Both the position numbers and the translations under genes were made by a program. From NCBI GenBank assembly GCA_023053575.1, contig JAKZAP010000014.1:12240938-12304937 (forward strand): DNA of 64,000 bases. Direction: 5' to 3'. This stretch comes from Branchinecta lynchi. Taxonomy: Eukaryota > Arthropoda > Branchiopoda > Anostraca > Branchinectidae. This document shows, piece after piece, positions 54,600 to 64,000 of this stretch; the first letter of the stretch is position 1, and each line of letters starts with the position of its first letter. A model generated the notes under the pieces. That model searched no databases and had not been told where the DNA came from. It saw nothing but the letters and a program-made list of their open reading frames with translations.

Positions 54600-55430
54600 G
54601 TCTGTCGCCTCGGACCATTCGAAATTAAACCGTCACAAAAATGAGACGGAGAACACAACCAAAAATGCCTACACCAAGAAGCCAAGGAAAAAAGTGTTGC
54701 TGATGTAGCGAAGCGAAGGACGGAGCAATGACGGAGAAAACAAGTGCTGACTATGAAGTACCCAGGTCAACGGGGCAACTTGAGGTAATCTGTTTCAGTT
54801 CCAAATTTCCCGCGAAGAGACCGCAGGGTACCAGCAATTACTACAGTACCCTTCCCCAAAAAGAAAAGGTCCTCCAGCAAATGGAAACCGATGGCGGTAG
54901 TGCCCTGCACAAAGCATCGATCGGACCCCAAGGCCCTAACCAACAACGCAAACCAGTCACCACGAAGCTCCAAATGGCTAATCTCCGTAACGACTAAATT
55001 CCAGGACAACCCACGACCTGTCCCCAAGAAGAACCTTAAGCCCCTTAAGACTATGAACAGTATGAAAATAATTTATGAACTTAATAAATAGGAAAAAGCT
55101 CATTAAGAGTGAAATAACCAGAGACACCACATACACTCCTGCTACCTCAGGGGACCAAGAAACACAGGCTTAGAGCCTGAAAGAACTAGAGGCCCTAATC
55201 AGAAGAATCAAAAGGGAAGCTGAGACTAAGATGGTCGCAGCTTTCGTAAAGCTCATAGATGTGCGAATGATCCCGCCAACGGAGGTAGCCACCCTCAAGT
55301 TCCCTTAGAAACTAGCCGGAAAAGACGACCTAAGGTGTTGAACCTACTTGTTAGAGGCAACCGTCGATCCAATTTGTCGCTAGAAGAGATGTCGCAGGGT
55401 AACATAGCTCGAAGGGAACATCAGCCAACA
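54600..55430 (+). pseudogene. Decayed open reading frames, unknown origin
   Basis: The plus frame at 54728-54997 (ALHKASIGPQGPNQQRKPVTT) overlaps a second at 54891-55091 (PRPVPKKNLKPLKTMNSMKI). A third, from 55072, reads SEITRDTTYTPATSGDQETQA, stop, SLKELEALIRRIKREAETK, VKLIDVRMIPPTEVATLKFP, stop, KLAGKDDLRC, stop. Three stops in about 85 codons with protein-like composition suggest a dead coding region, perhaps of a retroelement. No domain recognised. Confidence 0.35.
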
Positions 55431-55616
55431 CCGGGCGAGAACGATTTTAATAATTACAAATGTGTAGGCTTTATATAAATAGATATTATATATGTAGGCT
55501 AAATATATATCTAAAGATTATTAACTGGAGATATACATAGAACGATTAATAATTGGCGCTAACCGTAAAACTTGGTAACGAATTTATATCTTTGGATAAC
55601 TACGACGATTGGGTAA
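55431..55616. other. AT-rich spacer
   Basis: TATATGTAGGCTA(A/T)ATATA motifs; nothing else recognised. Confidence 0.3.
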
Positions 55617-55620
55617 GCTA

Positions 55621-55916
55621 CACTGTAAAAATTATCTCTTTTATCGGACTTTAGCAGTTGCGCGTCACCGATTTCGCACATTTTTATTCCTAATTCAGAG
55701 CATTAAAATCCCAATTTGGAGAGTTTTAATCCGATGCAGGATTAAAACGCTAGTATATTGCAGTATTTTACATTCTAGCGTTTTTATCTTGCATCGGGTT
55801 ATAAAACTCCGAATTCGGATTTTAATTCTCCGAATTAGGAATGTCCGGATTGGAAATGTCCGAAATCGGTGACGCACAACTACTAAAGTCCGATAAAGGA
55901 GAGACTTTTTACAGTG
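55621..55916. mobile_element. Near-complete foldback MITE flanked by TA
   Basis: The ends CACTGTAAAAATTATCTC and GAGAGACTTTTTACAGTG sit between TA dinucleotides (55619-55620, 55917-55918). The arms, about 145 bp each, cover almost the whole element (ATCGGACTTTAGCAGTTG.., CGATGCAGGATTAAAACGC..). TA target suggests Tc1/mariner mobilisation. Both strands are open in places (RIRNVRIGNVRN), a shadow of ATTCGGA-like repeats. Confidence 0.8.
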
Positions 55917-55918
55917 TA

Positions 55919-56329
55919 GTCTTAGACCTATTCAGGCTAAGCTTTATGGTTATAAGCTTGAGTTTTCAATCAAGGACAGCCCGTTTTGTTTTAGGGTCGA
56001 AAACGGTTCGAAATGAAAAAAGATAGATTACTCATATCGTAATTAAAATTGACCTCAATTTTATACAGAGTATTAGCCTACTCATGAGCCTAATTAGGAG
56101 GGACAAATGATGACTCTAAAATTAGTGACGTCCACCAAATATAGAATAATGAAATAATTCTTAATTAAAATACTATTCAATTATTAACAAAGAATACAGT
56201 ACAGTTATTAATTGGCTATTAAACTCATCCATTTGGGTCTCTATTAGGTCCTAAGTGGGAATGACGGATAATGTAATAGAAATATGGATTTCTGGGGTAG
56301 TGATGAATGTAAAACCCTTTTCAGATGAC
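55919..56329. other. Unassigned
   Basis: AT-rich, nothing recognised. Confidence 0.3.
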
Positions 56330-56502
56330 CGTATCTTTGGTCTGATGTGATATTAGAGATCCGAAGGCTGGGTAGATTCCTGAAGGTAGATTCCTATATT
56401 TTTATAGAAGTAAGATTTTATGATATTTTGTTTTTGTTATTGTGTTATGTGTCCCGCCATGGCCCTTGGGCTTTATTGGGAATAAATTCATTCATTCATT
56501 CG
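56330..56502 (+). pseudogene. Non-LTR retrotransposon 3' end
   Basis: Frame ILEIRRLGRFLKVDSY matches the C-terminus at 3659-3940. It is followed by CCATGGCCCTTGGGC and the tail GGAATAAATTCATTCATTC (56479-56501). Confidence 0.7.
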
Positions 56503-56584
56503 AGGTCAGGACATAAAATTACACCAGTAGTGTGTTTCACATGAAGTAAACACCAAGGCTTAAGAAAATACCAAAATCAGCTGA

Positions 56585-56735
56585 AAAAAATTAAATAGAA
56601 ACTGCTAAAAATCACGAATTTTGCACCCCGCTAGGTTACTCAGCTTTTGATATGTTGTATAGTTTTTTTTGTCTCTACACGACGGTGTAAAAATCATTTC
56701 TGTTGCAATTTGTTTGAGGTCAAACCTTATATTGA
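56585..56735. repeat. Dispersed repeat, inverse copy of 53490-53640
   Basis: AATAGAAACTGCTAAAAATC, TGCACCCCGCTAGGTTACTC and GGTGTAAAAATCATTTC align with the reverse complement of the other copy. Confidence 0.6.
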
Positions 56736-56774
56736 CTGTACTAAATATATAACTTCATAATAAATACTGATATC

Positions 56775-57080
56775 CAGAGGCGTCAGGACGGGGGGGGGGG
56801 GAAGCCCCCCCCAAAGCCGTCGGCCAGTCGGTAAAAAATACCGAGTCGGCACGAAGCGCCAAGATTTTTCGTCAAAACAGTTGATTTTTTTTCATGAAAA
56901 CAGTCGGTTTTTCTGAAAATCAGTTGATTTTTCGGAAAATCAGTCGATTTTTCAAAAATGTAATTTTTATTGTTGCAAACAGTCGTTTTTTCTGCAGAAA
57001 AAGTCGGTAAAAATTACCAGCCAGTCAGTAAATGCCTCGTCCCCCCCCCCCCCCAAACATTTTCGCTAGTAACGCCTCTG
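56775..57080. mobile_element. hAT MITE, 306 bp
   Basis: It starts CAGAGGCGTCAGGACG and ends TAACGCCTCTG. Flanks CTGATATC (56767-56774) and CTGATATT (57081-57088) match in 7 of 8. G and C homopolymers lie just inside each end. Contains CAGTCG(A/G)TTTTTC repeats shared with 18954-19217. Confidence 0.87.
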
Positions 57081-57299
57081 CTGATATTACACTACATAAC
57101 TAAACTGCACTCGCCCGATCAACTCTCAATACAAATACATACTGCACTAATTGCACCTGGAGATTTGCTCTTCATGGAATATGGAAACAGTATCTCCCTA
57201 TCCCCCCCAGGAAGATCCCCCTAAAACCGAGGAGCTTGCGACACCATGCAACCAACTGACCTAGGTAAGATATGCTCGTGATAGACCCACTGACTGTTT

Positions 57300-57860
57300 T
57301 CTTGCAGTCTGTGCCTGCCTACGATATTTGCCTCAAGGGTTTTGATTAGAAATGAGCACAAAAAACCTACGAAAAGCCAAGTTGTTAAAATTAATGGTTC
57401 CGTCTCCGCAGTTGAAACAATAACTTGCGGTACCTCCCAAGGTACTAAGTTGGGTCCTCTGATTTTTCTTTGTTCTGTTAATAATGTTGCTAAAGATTTC
57501 CTTCATAGGTACAAGTATGCAGATGATCTCTCCCTTCTCGTTATTTCTAAGCTTTCTTTCACACTTCCGAACAGTTCAAATCCGGTGCAAGACTCGATCA
57601 CTTACCTTAAAACTCAACTATCTAGCAAGAAAATGCAAATTAATGATAGATAGAAAGTCTTCGGTTATGCGGTCTAGCTGACTGAGAAGAGAAACTGCTG
57701 AATATCCATCGTAATTCAGGCAGTGTAAATCCTTAAATTGCTTGGGGTAATAATCGATGACAATTTGAAACGGAATTCTCATGGCTCTGGCGAATTCCTA
57801 CTTTCATTCGTTTTACCAAGCTTTGCAAATGCCATACCAGCTTCCAGTTCTTGTTGATTG
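57300..57860 (+). repeat. Family A remnant interrupted by a LINE fragment
   Basis: CCTCAAGGGTTTTGATTAGAAATGA..ACCTACGAA before 57375, and GGCGAATTCCTACTTTCATTC..CAAATGCCATACCAGCTTCC after 57783, together match the continuous end of the copy at 36500-36590. Confidence 0.7.
57375..57783 (+). pseudogene. Non-LTR reverse transcriptase fragment
   Basis: 57382-57653 encodes TCGTSQGTKLGPLIFLCSVN (RT motif B, the conserved PQGTKLGP region) and KYADDLSLLVIS (the catalytic YADD box). After a stop and a frame change, 57733-57777 reads LKLLGVIIDDNLKRN, the post-YADD LGV-x-D-D-N-L block. Such RT belongs to CR1/L2-like LINEs and copies RNA into the genomic target. Here the finger domain, endonuclease and C-terminus are missing. 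Confidence 0.85.
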
Positions 57861-57989
57861 CCTGGATGAAGCTTCAGCTACTTTCGCAGTACAGTTTCAC
57901 TGTCTGCATCGTTGTTCTTGTGGCTTTCGAGTATCTGGTAATTGCTTTTTCGACAGTTCCTACCGACACACACTCAGGAATCCTTTTTG

Positions 57990-58296
57990 AAACACAAGTA
58001 CAATTGGTCTCTTTGCTATTAGACTGAAGAGGCCTTTGCTATGGGATGAAGACTCGGAATAAAACGGGATAGGTGGGCTCACTACAAAGTAAGTCATTTT
58101 GAAATAGTATGTTATTGTCAATACATAGGCGACGGGGCTTTTGACATTCAGTTCTTTTTAATCCTGACAACCACATCTTTCACTTCTCTGTACAATAATT
58201 CTCTGTGTATGTTTATGTGTTTTATTTATTTTCTTCATTTACTCCGCTTTCTGAAAACGGCGGGTTATAAATAAATTACTTACTTACTTACTTACT
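57990..58296 (+). repeat. Retroposon 3' end with (TTAC)n tail
   Basis: It ends GGCGGGTTATAAATAAATTACTTACTTACT (58262-58291). The upstream 200 bp is untranslated-like and has no recognised domain. Confidence 0.55.
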
Positions 58297-59717
58297 AATT
58301 TTAAGCTGAGAGTTTTAATAACTTCAGTGGTATCTTCGACCGCTTCTTCAAACTCTCCAGGCCACATATAGCACCACAGTTAGTTGATCCGTATGACTGT
58401 TTGTTCCAGCCAGAAGAACGCCCTTGACAGGAAGGGCCGGAATATTGCCTAACCAAATTTTCAGCAGAACTGTTCCCCTAAAGTCAAAAACGACCTGGGT
58501 AATAGCCACGTTTCCTTCATCTCCAGTCCCTCCCTCATTGTCAGCAGTGTTGCCAGATCGTATAAATACGCCAAAATTTCCTGTTAACCCAAACTGCAGG
58601 AGATCTCCAAAGAATTAAAAGGATTGTCAATAGAACCCAAACAATTTTAATACGACAGCAAAAAAAAGTTCCACTTGTTCGTAAGATCCACCAATTTGGC
58701 GTAAAATTCGTCTATATGGCAACACGAATTATGAGTCTTGTTTCGTCTAGGAGTTGTTCGAAACTTGTTGTCAAGAGAGGTTCTCAATTTTCCAGTTCAT
58801 TCCATCTCCATTCCGGAAACTTTAAATTAAAACTCCCGTATTCCAGAAAGGCGCGAATAAAATGTTTTGTTCCCTCCTTTGTGAAGTTTTTTAACACGAA
58901 TCTTTAATTTAAATAAAGTGAGGCTTTGAACTTTGCTGTTTTGTCCTCCTTTTTACACGCAAGGTTGACGATGTGTGAATGTATTTGTATATATAGAGTA
59001 TCGGAGGTCTCTTCAGGCTGGACCTGGAATAAGAGAACATACAGTCTGGAATATCACTGAAGGATATTCTAGCTTGGTCAGTGTTGCCACTGGTTGCACA
59101 ATTCCATGAGTTGCCACAGGCTCACAGACATGACAACATTTTTCGCAAGAAGTCGCACTTAATTCTATGTCCGCGATTTCGAAATTTTTCGCAGTAGTTT
59201 AAAAAGGAGAGAAGAATACCAACATATAAGGCTTCTTTACTCCACTCCATCTCGGTCCTATTGTGGTAAAGTTCAGTGGGTAATAAACTGATTCGCTTCA
59301 ACGATGTTACAAAGCTAGGCAAGAGTGTTGTGGAGTCCATCATTTGACTAGTAAGATGCTTAAAGCGCCCTTGGAAGTGGGCATAGCCTATCCATGTCGT
59401 TACATAAGCTTAGCCAAGCAAGCACTGATCAGAAACAGTAAGGCTAAGAACAGTAAAAGCTTCAGTACGTCCAATTACATCTTCCTGAGATCGTAAGTGC
59501 GCTTAATGAAGGTCGTAAAGAGCTTTGAAGGGAATTTCCCCCAGGAGAAAGAGAGAGATAGGACACGTAAATATTGCCAGGCAACATAAGGCTGAGCATT
59601 GGAGCATTTGATTGGGAAAATAATAACTTCCCCGCGAACAGACAGACGATGGATGCAGTTACTGACGTAGGACAAACACGAATGGATGAGTCAGATCAGC
59701 GTCGCCGCTTTCCTATG
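58297..59717. other. Unassigned, one Penelope-like scrap
   Basis: CCCTTGACAGGAAGGGCCGGAATATTG at 58421-58447 resembles the hammerhead stem II region of 9290-9856. No exon or other element boundary recognised in the rest. Confidence 0.35.
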
Positions 59718-59725
59718 GTGGAAAC

Positions 59726-61371
59726 CAGGGGGGCACTGGTATGAAATCCTAGGGTATACACTCCTAAATAGGTCATTCTTTCTACAACCCACCCACCCCA
59801 CCCCTTGACCTACATACAAAATTTTGACTTTCTAAAATGACCCCCCACCCCACGTCCAAAATCTCAACTTTTCAAAATGACCCCCCCCACCCCACGTCCA
59901 AAATCTGAAATTTTCAAAATGACCCCCCTCCCCACCCCACGGCCTGTTGCCAACTACCCAGTGGCATGTGAGAAATGTCCTTCTGAAATTGAGTTCCGAA
60001 CGAACCTTTTGGAGGTATGGCTTGAAGGAGCATTATCTGCAGAAACATAGTGAGCACTGCCCACCAAAAGGTTTTTTTTCCCAGAAAGAAATTGATGCAT
60101 ATACTGTGATGAAAAAATAATGGAACAGCAGGACAGGAAAGATACTAATTTCCCAACTTTTCTTAGCGTTGCATTGTGTTGTTGTGAAAACGAAGAAGAA
60201 GTAGTGATGCTTTTTTGCTTTAAAGGTGACCAGTCTACAAATCATAATTGATAGGGTGTTCGCTGGGTGTTAGTTTCCTTTAATTATAAAGTGCGTTTTG
60301 GTGATTTGAAAAAACTAGAGGTAGCGAACCACTTTCAGAACGTTACCTATTTCGGATCGTCGGCAACTGTGGTCTCAGATCGCATCGAATTGGACTGAAA
60401 TTAACATTACATGGTTCTTCTAGCCCTTGTTACACTTGTGCCACTTTGGGTAGCTCTAGTTTGTCCTAGAAAGACAGTTGTTGAAGATCAGAATTATGTG
60501 CATAACGATCAGAAAGTGGTAAGCTACTTGTGCGAAGGATTTTCGATCACCGACTTATTCATGTATCAACCTTATCTGCAATATGTTTGTGGTTTTTCTG
60601 CTTCGATACTGCAATGGGCCAGTTTATTTTTGTGAAGATCTCATCCCAAGACTATGCAACCAGGCCTATGAAAGACAAGTCTTATAAAAGAGCCGGGAGT
60701 CACAACAACCCATTAGAACGTGCCACAAATTTGTGATTACTTGAATGTTTCCTTTGGGAAATGGTTTTACTATAAGAGTGTCTAAAGTCTAATTCAGTTC
60801 TTTCAGTAAAGAAATCTATGTGACCTGAAAAATACTTAACAGAACTCGGTGGTAGACGGAAATATCATTTGTCTTTCTGCTGCTTTCTCTACTTGGACGG
60901 CCCTTGACTTTGATCTCGTCTTGAATCTTGAATCATCGCACTATGCTGTTCTCAGTTCTAAAAATGGGAGATCCAGGTGAAACTAGTCGTATTTTAAGGC
61001 CTTGTTCATTGTTATGATAAGCTAGTTCAGGTTGGACATTGTTTATGTGTTGTGTTAGTAGTAACAAATTGTTTTCAAACACTATTTGAAAAAGTCTTTC
61101 ATTTTTTTGCAATAAACCCGATCAGTTTGGTTAAATTTAATTTTGTTACGAAAATGTTGGGAAAATGTTGGTATGAAATTGTTTTTTTTTTGGAAGAAAT
61201 TCTTGTTTTTCAGTGAAATTTGACACCCCACCCCCAAAATAGGTATGAAAATAATAATACACATAATATTTTGGATCACCCCACCTTGGTATGAAAAGTA
61301 CCTTTTGGAGCACCAAAGGACCCACCCCCACTCAGCCCAATACCCTGGAATTTAAGACCAGTGCCCCCCTG
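59726..61371. mobile_element. hAT-type transposon, 1646 bp, perfect 8-bp duplication
   Basis: TIRs of about 32 bp, CAGGGGGGCACTGGT..AGGGTAT and its complement, are flanked by identical GTGGAAAC (59718-59725, 61372-61379). Inside the left end is a 52-bp C-rich tandem repeat (59770-59940). A frame near 60010-60110 reads LKEHYLQKHSEHCP..SQKEIDAY, zinc-finger-like. No hAT transposase core is seen. Confidence 0.88.
60411..60635 (+). CDS. Open frame with signal-peptide-like start, inside hAT element
   Basis: 75 codons starting MVLLALVTLVPLWVALVCP, a strongly hydrophobic leader with a short polar continuation (RKTVVEDQNYVHNDQK). GTGGTAAGC at about 60517-60525 could act as a splice donor just after the polar part. 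No homologue recognised. It may be a captured host exon or chance; expression is not shown by the sequence. Confidence 0.25.
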   Translation: MVLLALVTLVPLWVALVCPRKTVVEDQNYVHNDQKVVSYLCEGFSITDLFMYQPYLQYVCGFSASILQWASLFL

Positions 61372-61507
61372 GTGGAAACTGTGACATTTGACCGCGAAAA
61401 CCTGTGGAATTCTGGAGCCTACGAAATTGGGTCATTTTTTCAGTTTCAACGAAAATCCCGCAGACTTCACTGGTTGTACAGAAGGGCGTGTTTAAACAAC
61501 CGTTTTT

Positions 61508-64000
61508 ATGGCACTTGAGCTTACTCAAGTGCCATATAGCGATTGTTATTTCTGTCCGTCAGTCGGTCTGTCGGTCTGTCGGTCTGTCGGTCTGTCGGTC
61601 TGTCGGTCTGTCGGTCCCGGTTTTGCTAGTTCGGGCACTTCCAGATAAGCTAGGACGATGAAACTTGGCAAGCATATCAGGAACTGGACCAGATTAAATT
61701 AGAAATTGTCACTTCCTCGATCCGACCATCTGGAGGGGAGTGGAGGGAGGGGGAATCCGGAAAAAATAGGAAAAATGAGATATTTTTAGCTTACGAACGG
61801 GTGATCGGATCTTAATGAAACTTAATACATGGAAGGACTTCGTGTCTCAGACCCTCCATTTTAAATCCAGACCGGATCCGGTGACACTGGGGGGAGTTAG
61901 AGGGGGAAACCGGAAATCTTGGAAAACACTTAGAGTGGAGGGATCCGAATGAAACTTGGTGGAAAGTACAAGCAAAAGTCCTAGATACGTGACTGATATA
62001 ACCGGAACGGATCCGCTCACTTTGGGGGAGTTGGGGGGGGGGGGGGGGAGAAGTCCGAATTTGTAGTGATCCCGCGAGTTCCGTGCTTCCTGATGTGCTG
62101 GGACGATGGAAATTGACAGGCATGTCTGGGACCCGACCAGCTTAAATAGGAAATCATCAATTCCCCGATTCGACCATCTGGGGGGGGGAGTGGAGGGAGG
62201 GTGAAGCCAAAATTTGAGGTATTTTTAGCTTGCGAACGGGTGATCGGATCTTGATGAAAATTGATATTTAGGATGACCTCGTGTCTCAGACACCTCACTT
62301 TAAATCCGGGCCGGATCCGATGACACTGGGGGGAGTTGGAGGAGGGAACCGGAAATTTTGAGAAACGCTTAAAGTGGAGGGATCGGGATGAAACTTGGTG
62401 GGAAAAACAACCACAGGTCCTAGAAACGTCATTGACATAACCGGACCGGATCAGGGCACTGTGGGGGAGTTGGGGTGGGGAACCGGAAATTTTGAGAAAC
62501 GCTTAAAGTGGAGGGATCGGGATGAAACTTGGTGGGAAAAACAAGCACAGGTCCTAGACACGTCATTGACATAACCGGACCGGATCAGGGCACTGTGGGG
62601 GAGTTGGGATGGGGGTCCGGATTTCTAGCGATCCCGCGAGTTCGGCATACTTCCTGGTGTCCTAGGGCGATGAAACTTGGCAGGTATGTCAAGGATCCGA
62701 ACAGATTGACTTGAGAACAGCCGTTTCCCCGACCCGACCATCGTGGGGGGAGTCGGTGGATGGGGAGTCCGGGATCTAGTGGCGTGCATAACTTTTGAAC
62801 GGGTGATCGGATCTTGATAAAAATTGATATTTAGGATGACCTTGTGTCTCAGACACCTCACTTTAAATCCGGGCCGGATCCGATGACACTGGGGGGAGTT
62901 GGAGGAGGTAACCGGAAATTTTGAGAAACGCTTAAAGTGGAGGGATCGGGATGAAACTTGGTGGGAAAAACAAGCACAGGTCCTAGACACGTCATTGACA
63001 TAACCGGACGATCCGATGACACTGGGAGGAGTTGGAGGAGGGAACCGGAAATTTTGAGAAACGCTTAAAGTGGAGGGATCGGGATGAAACTTGGTGGGAA
63101 AAACAAGCACAGGTCCTCGACACGTCATTGACATAACCGGACCGGATCAGGGCACTGTGGGGGAGTTGGGGTGGGGGTCCGGATTTCTAGCGATCCCGCG
63201 AGTTCGGCATACTTCCTGATGTCCTAGGGCGATGAAACTTGGCAGGTATGTCACGGATCCGAACAGATTGACTTGAGAACAGCCGTTTCCCCGACCCGAC
63301 CATCGTGGGGGGAGTGGGTGGATGGGGAGTCCGGAATCTAGTGGCGTGCATAACTTTTGAACGGGTGATCGGATTTGAATGAAACTTGTCTGGTGAGCTA
63401 TCGCCTCGGACGTTCAGTGTCACGTCCGAGTCGGGTCCGATACCTGTGGGGATGGGGGGGGGGTGTGGAAAACTCAAGAAACTCTAAAAGTAGAGGGATT
63501 GGGACGAAACTTAATGGATGGAACAAGCATTAGGTCTAGATGAAATTGACGGAGCCAGATGGTTTCGGGGCTCTGTGGGGGGAGTTGGAGGGGGTTTCCT
63601 GGAATTCCGGTAGTCGTGAGTTAGAATAGTTCCAGATGTAAAACGACAACGAAACTTTGCAGGCATATTAGCGACCCGAATTATCTTGACTTAAAAACCT
63701 GACACAACATACCCCCGGAAACTTCCGTTCCTAGATCCGAGCATTTTTGGGGGAGCAAGAGAAGAGAAATATGGACTTCTATAAATTGCGAACGAGTGGT
63801 CTGATTCGAGTGAAACTTCATGGGTGATACGAATCGATGGCCTCGACATGTAAAACATGCGTTCGAACCATATGCGACCACGATTAGGGGAATTGGGGGT
63901 GGGGGGACTTTTGACATGCACACAAACCAAACGGATGGACCGAATGAGATGCAATTCGACAGTGCCGAGTTTATGCGGCCTAGATTTGTTATTTGGCGTC
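61508..64000 (+). repeat. Family A copy, expanded, runs off the window
   Basis: It begins TTATGGCACTTGAGCTTACTCAAGTGCC with (GTCGGTCT)n at 61562-61616. At least 15 modules carrying (G/A)ATGAAACTT follow, at spacings of 124-162 bp, mostly 134, 147 or 148. Blocks at 62341-62475, 62475-62610, 62910-63045 and 63040-63170 are nearly identical, as are 62625-62810 and 63184-63370, showing recent internal amplification. The 169-codon minus frame at 62625-63134 is a product of it. Confidence 0.85.

Noticed and set aside
62625..63134. 169-codon minus-strand frame, proline-rich
   Set aside because: It follows family A tandem modules; PPTPPTMVGSGK is the translation of the CCCCC..ATGGTCGG repeat and recurs in all copies.

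Overview
The window is eukaryotic: genes are split, there is no operon structure, and most of the sequence is transposable-element debris. Three short exons on the + strand (33088-33117, 40722-40824, 52281-52398) splice in phase into about 83 residues that match the N-terminal C2A domain of the presynaptic priming protein UNC-13/Munc13. This is the only host gene I can name. The protein looks arthropod-like. The repeat families (poly-C tracts, GATGAAACTTGG modules, CAAGTGCCATATA termini) remind me of brine shrimp (Artemia) sequence; that is recollection, not proof. A branchiopod crustacean is the best guess.

If the gene call is right, 33118-40721 and 40825-52280 are introns of 7.6 and 11.5 kb, and the sequence before 33088 is probably also intron or upstream flank, because no earlier exon was found. 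A weaker fourth exon may lie at 52788-52839.

Two large repeat families dominate. Family A consists of modules of about 134-148 bp carrying GATGAAACTTGG and G/C homopolymers. It is bounded by AACAAGAGCT..TCATATGGCACTTG on one side and CAAGTGCCATATA plus (GTCG/GTCT)n on the other. Copies lie at 2250-3580, 6165-6415, 7109-9950, 10055-11170, 30379-31919, 33870-34210, 35079-36600, 37902-40268, 50148-51777, 57300-57860 and 61508-64000. Family B has GGGATCCC palindromes near both ends and internal 137-bp monomers; copies lie at 1-1205, 22650-23698, 34211-34583, 41384-42607, 46951-47312 and near 53068.

Other elements sit around and inside these: at least eight hAT-type elements with readable 8-bp target duplications (one with a broken transposase, one nested in another); two piggyBac-like TTAA elements; several foldback elements; fragments of non-LTR retrotransposons (one reverse-transcriptase piece, five C-terminal pieces, many 3' tails ending in AATAAA plus a microsatellite); and Penelope-like fragments, one holding a plausible hammerhead ribozyme. 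There is also one degenerate tRNA-Thr-like sequence. Most long open frames lie in GC-skewed repeats and are not genes. The main stories are the unc-13 exons with a 30-nt microexon, the ribozyme-bearing insertion at 9290-9856, and the nested insertion history of 35079-40268.
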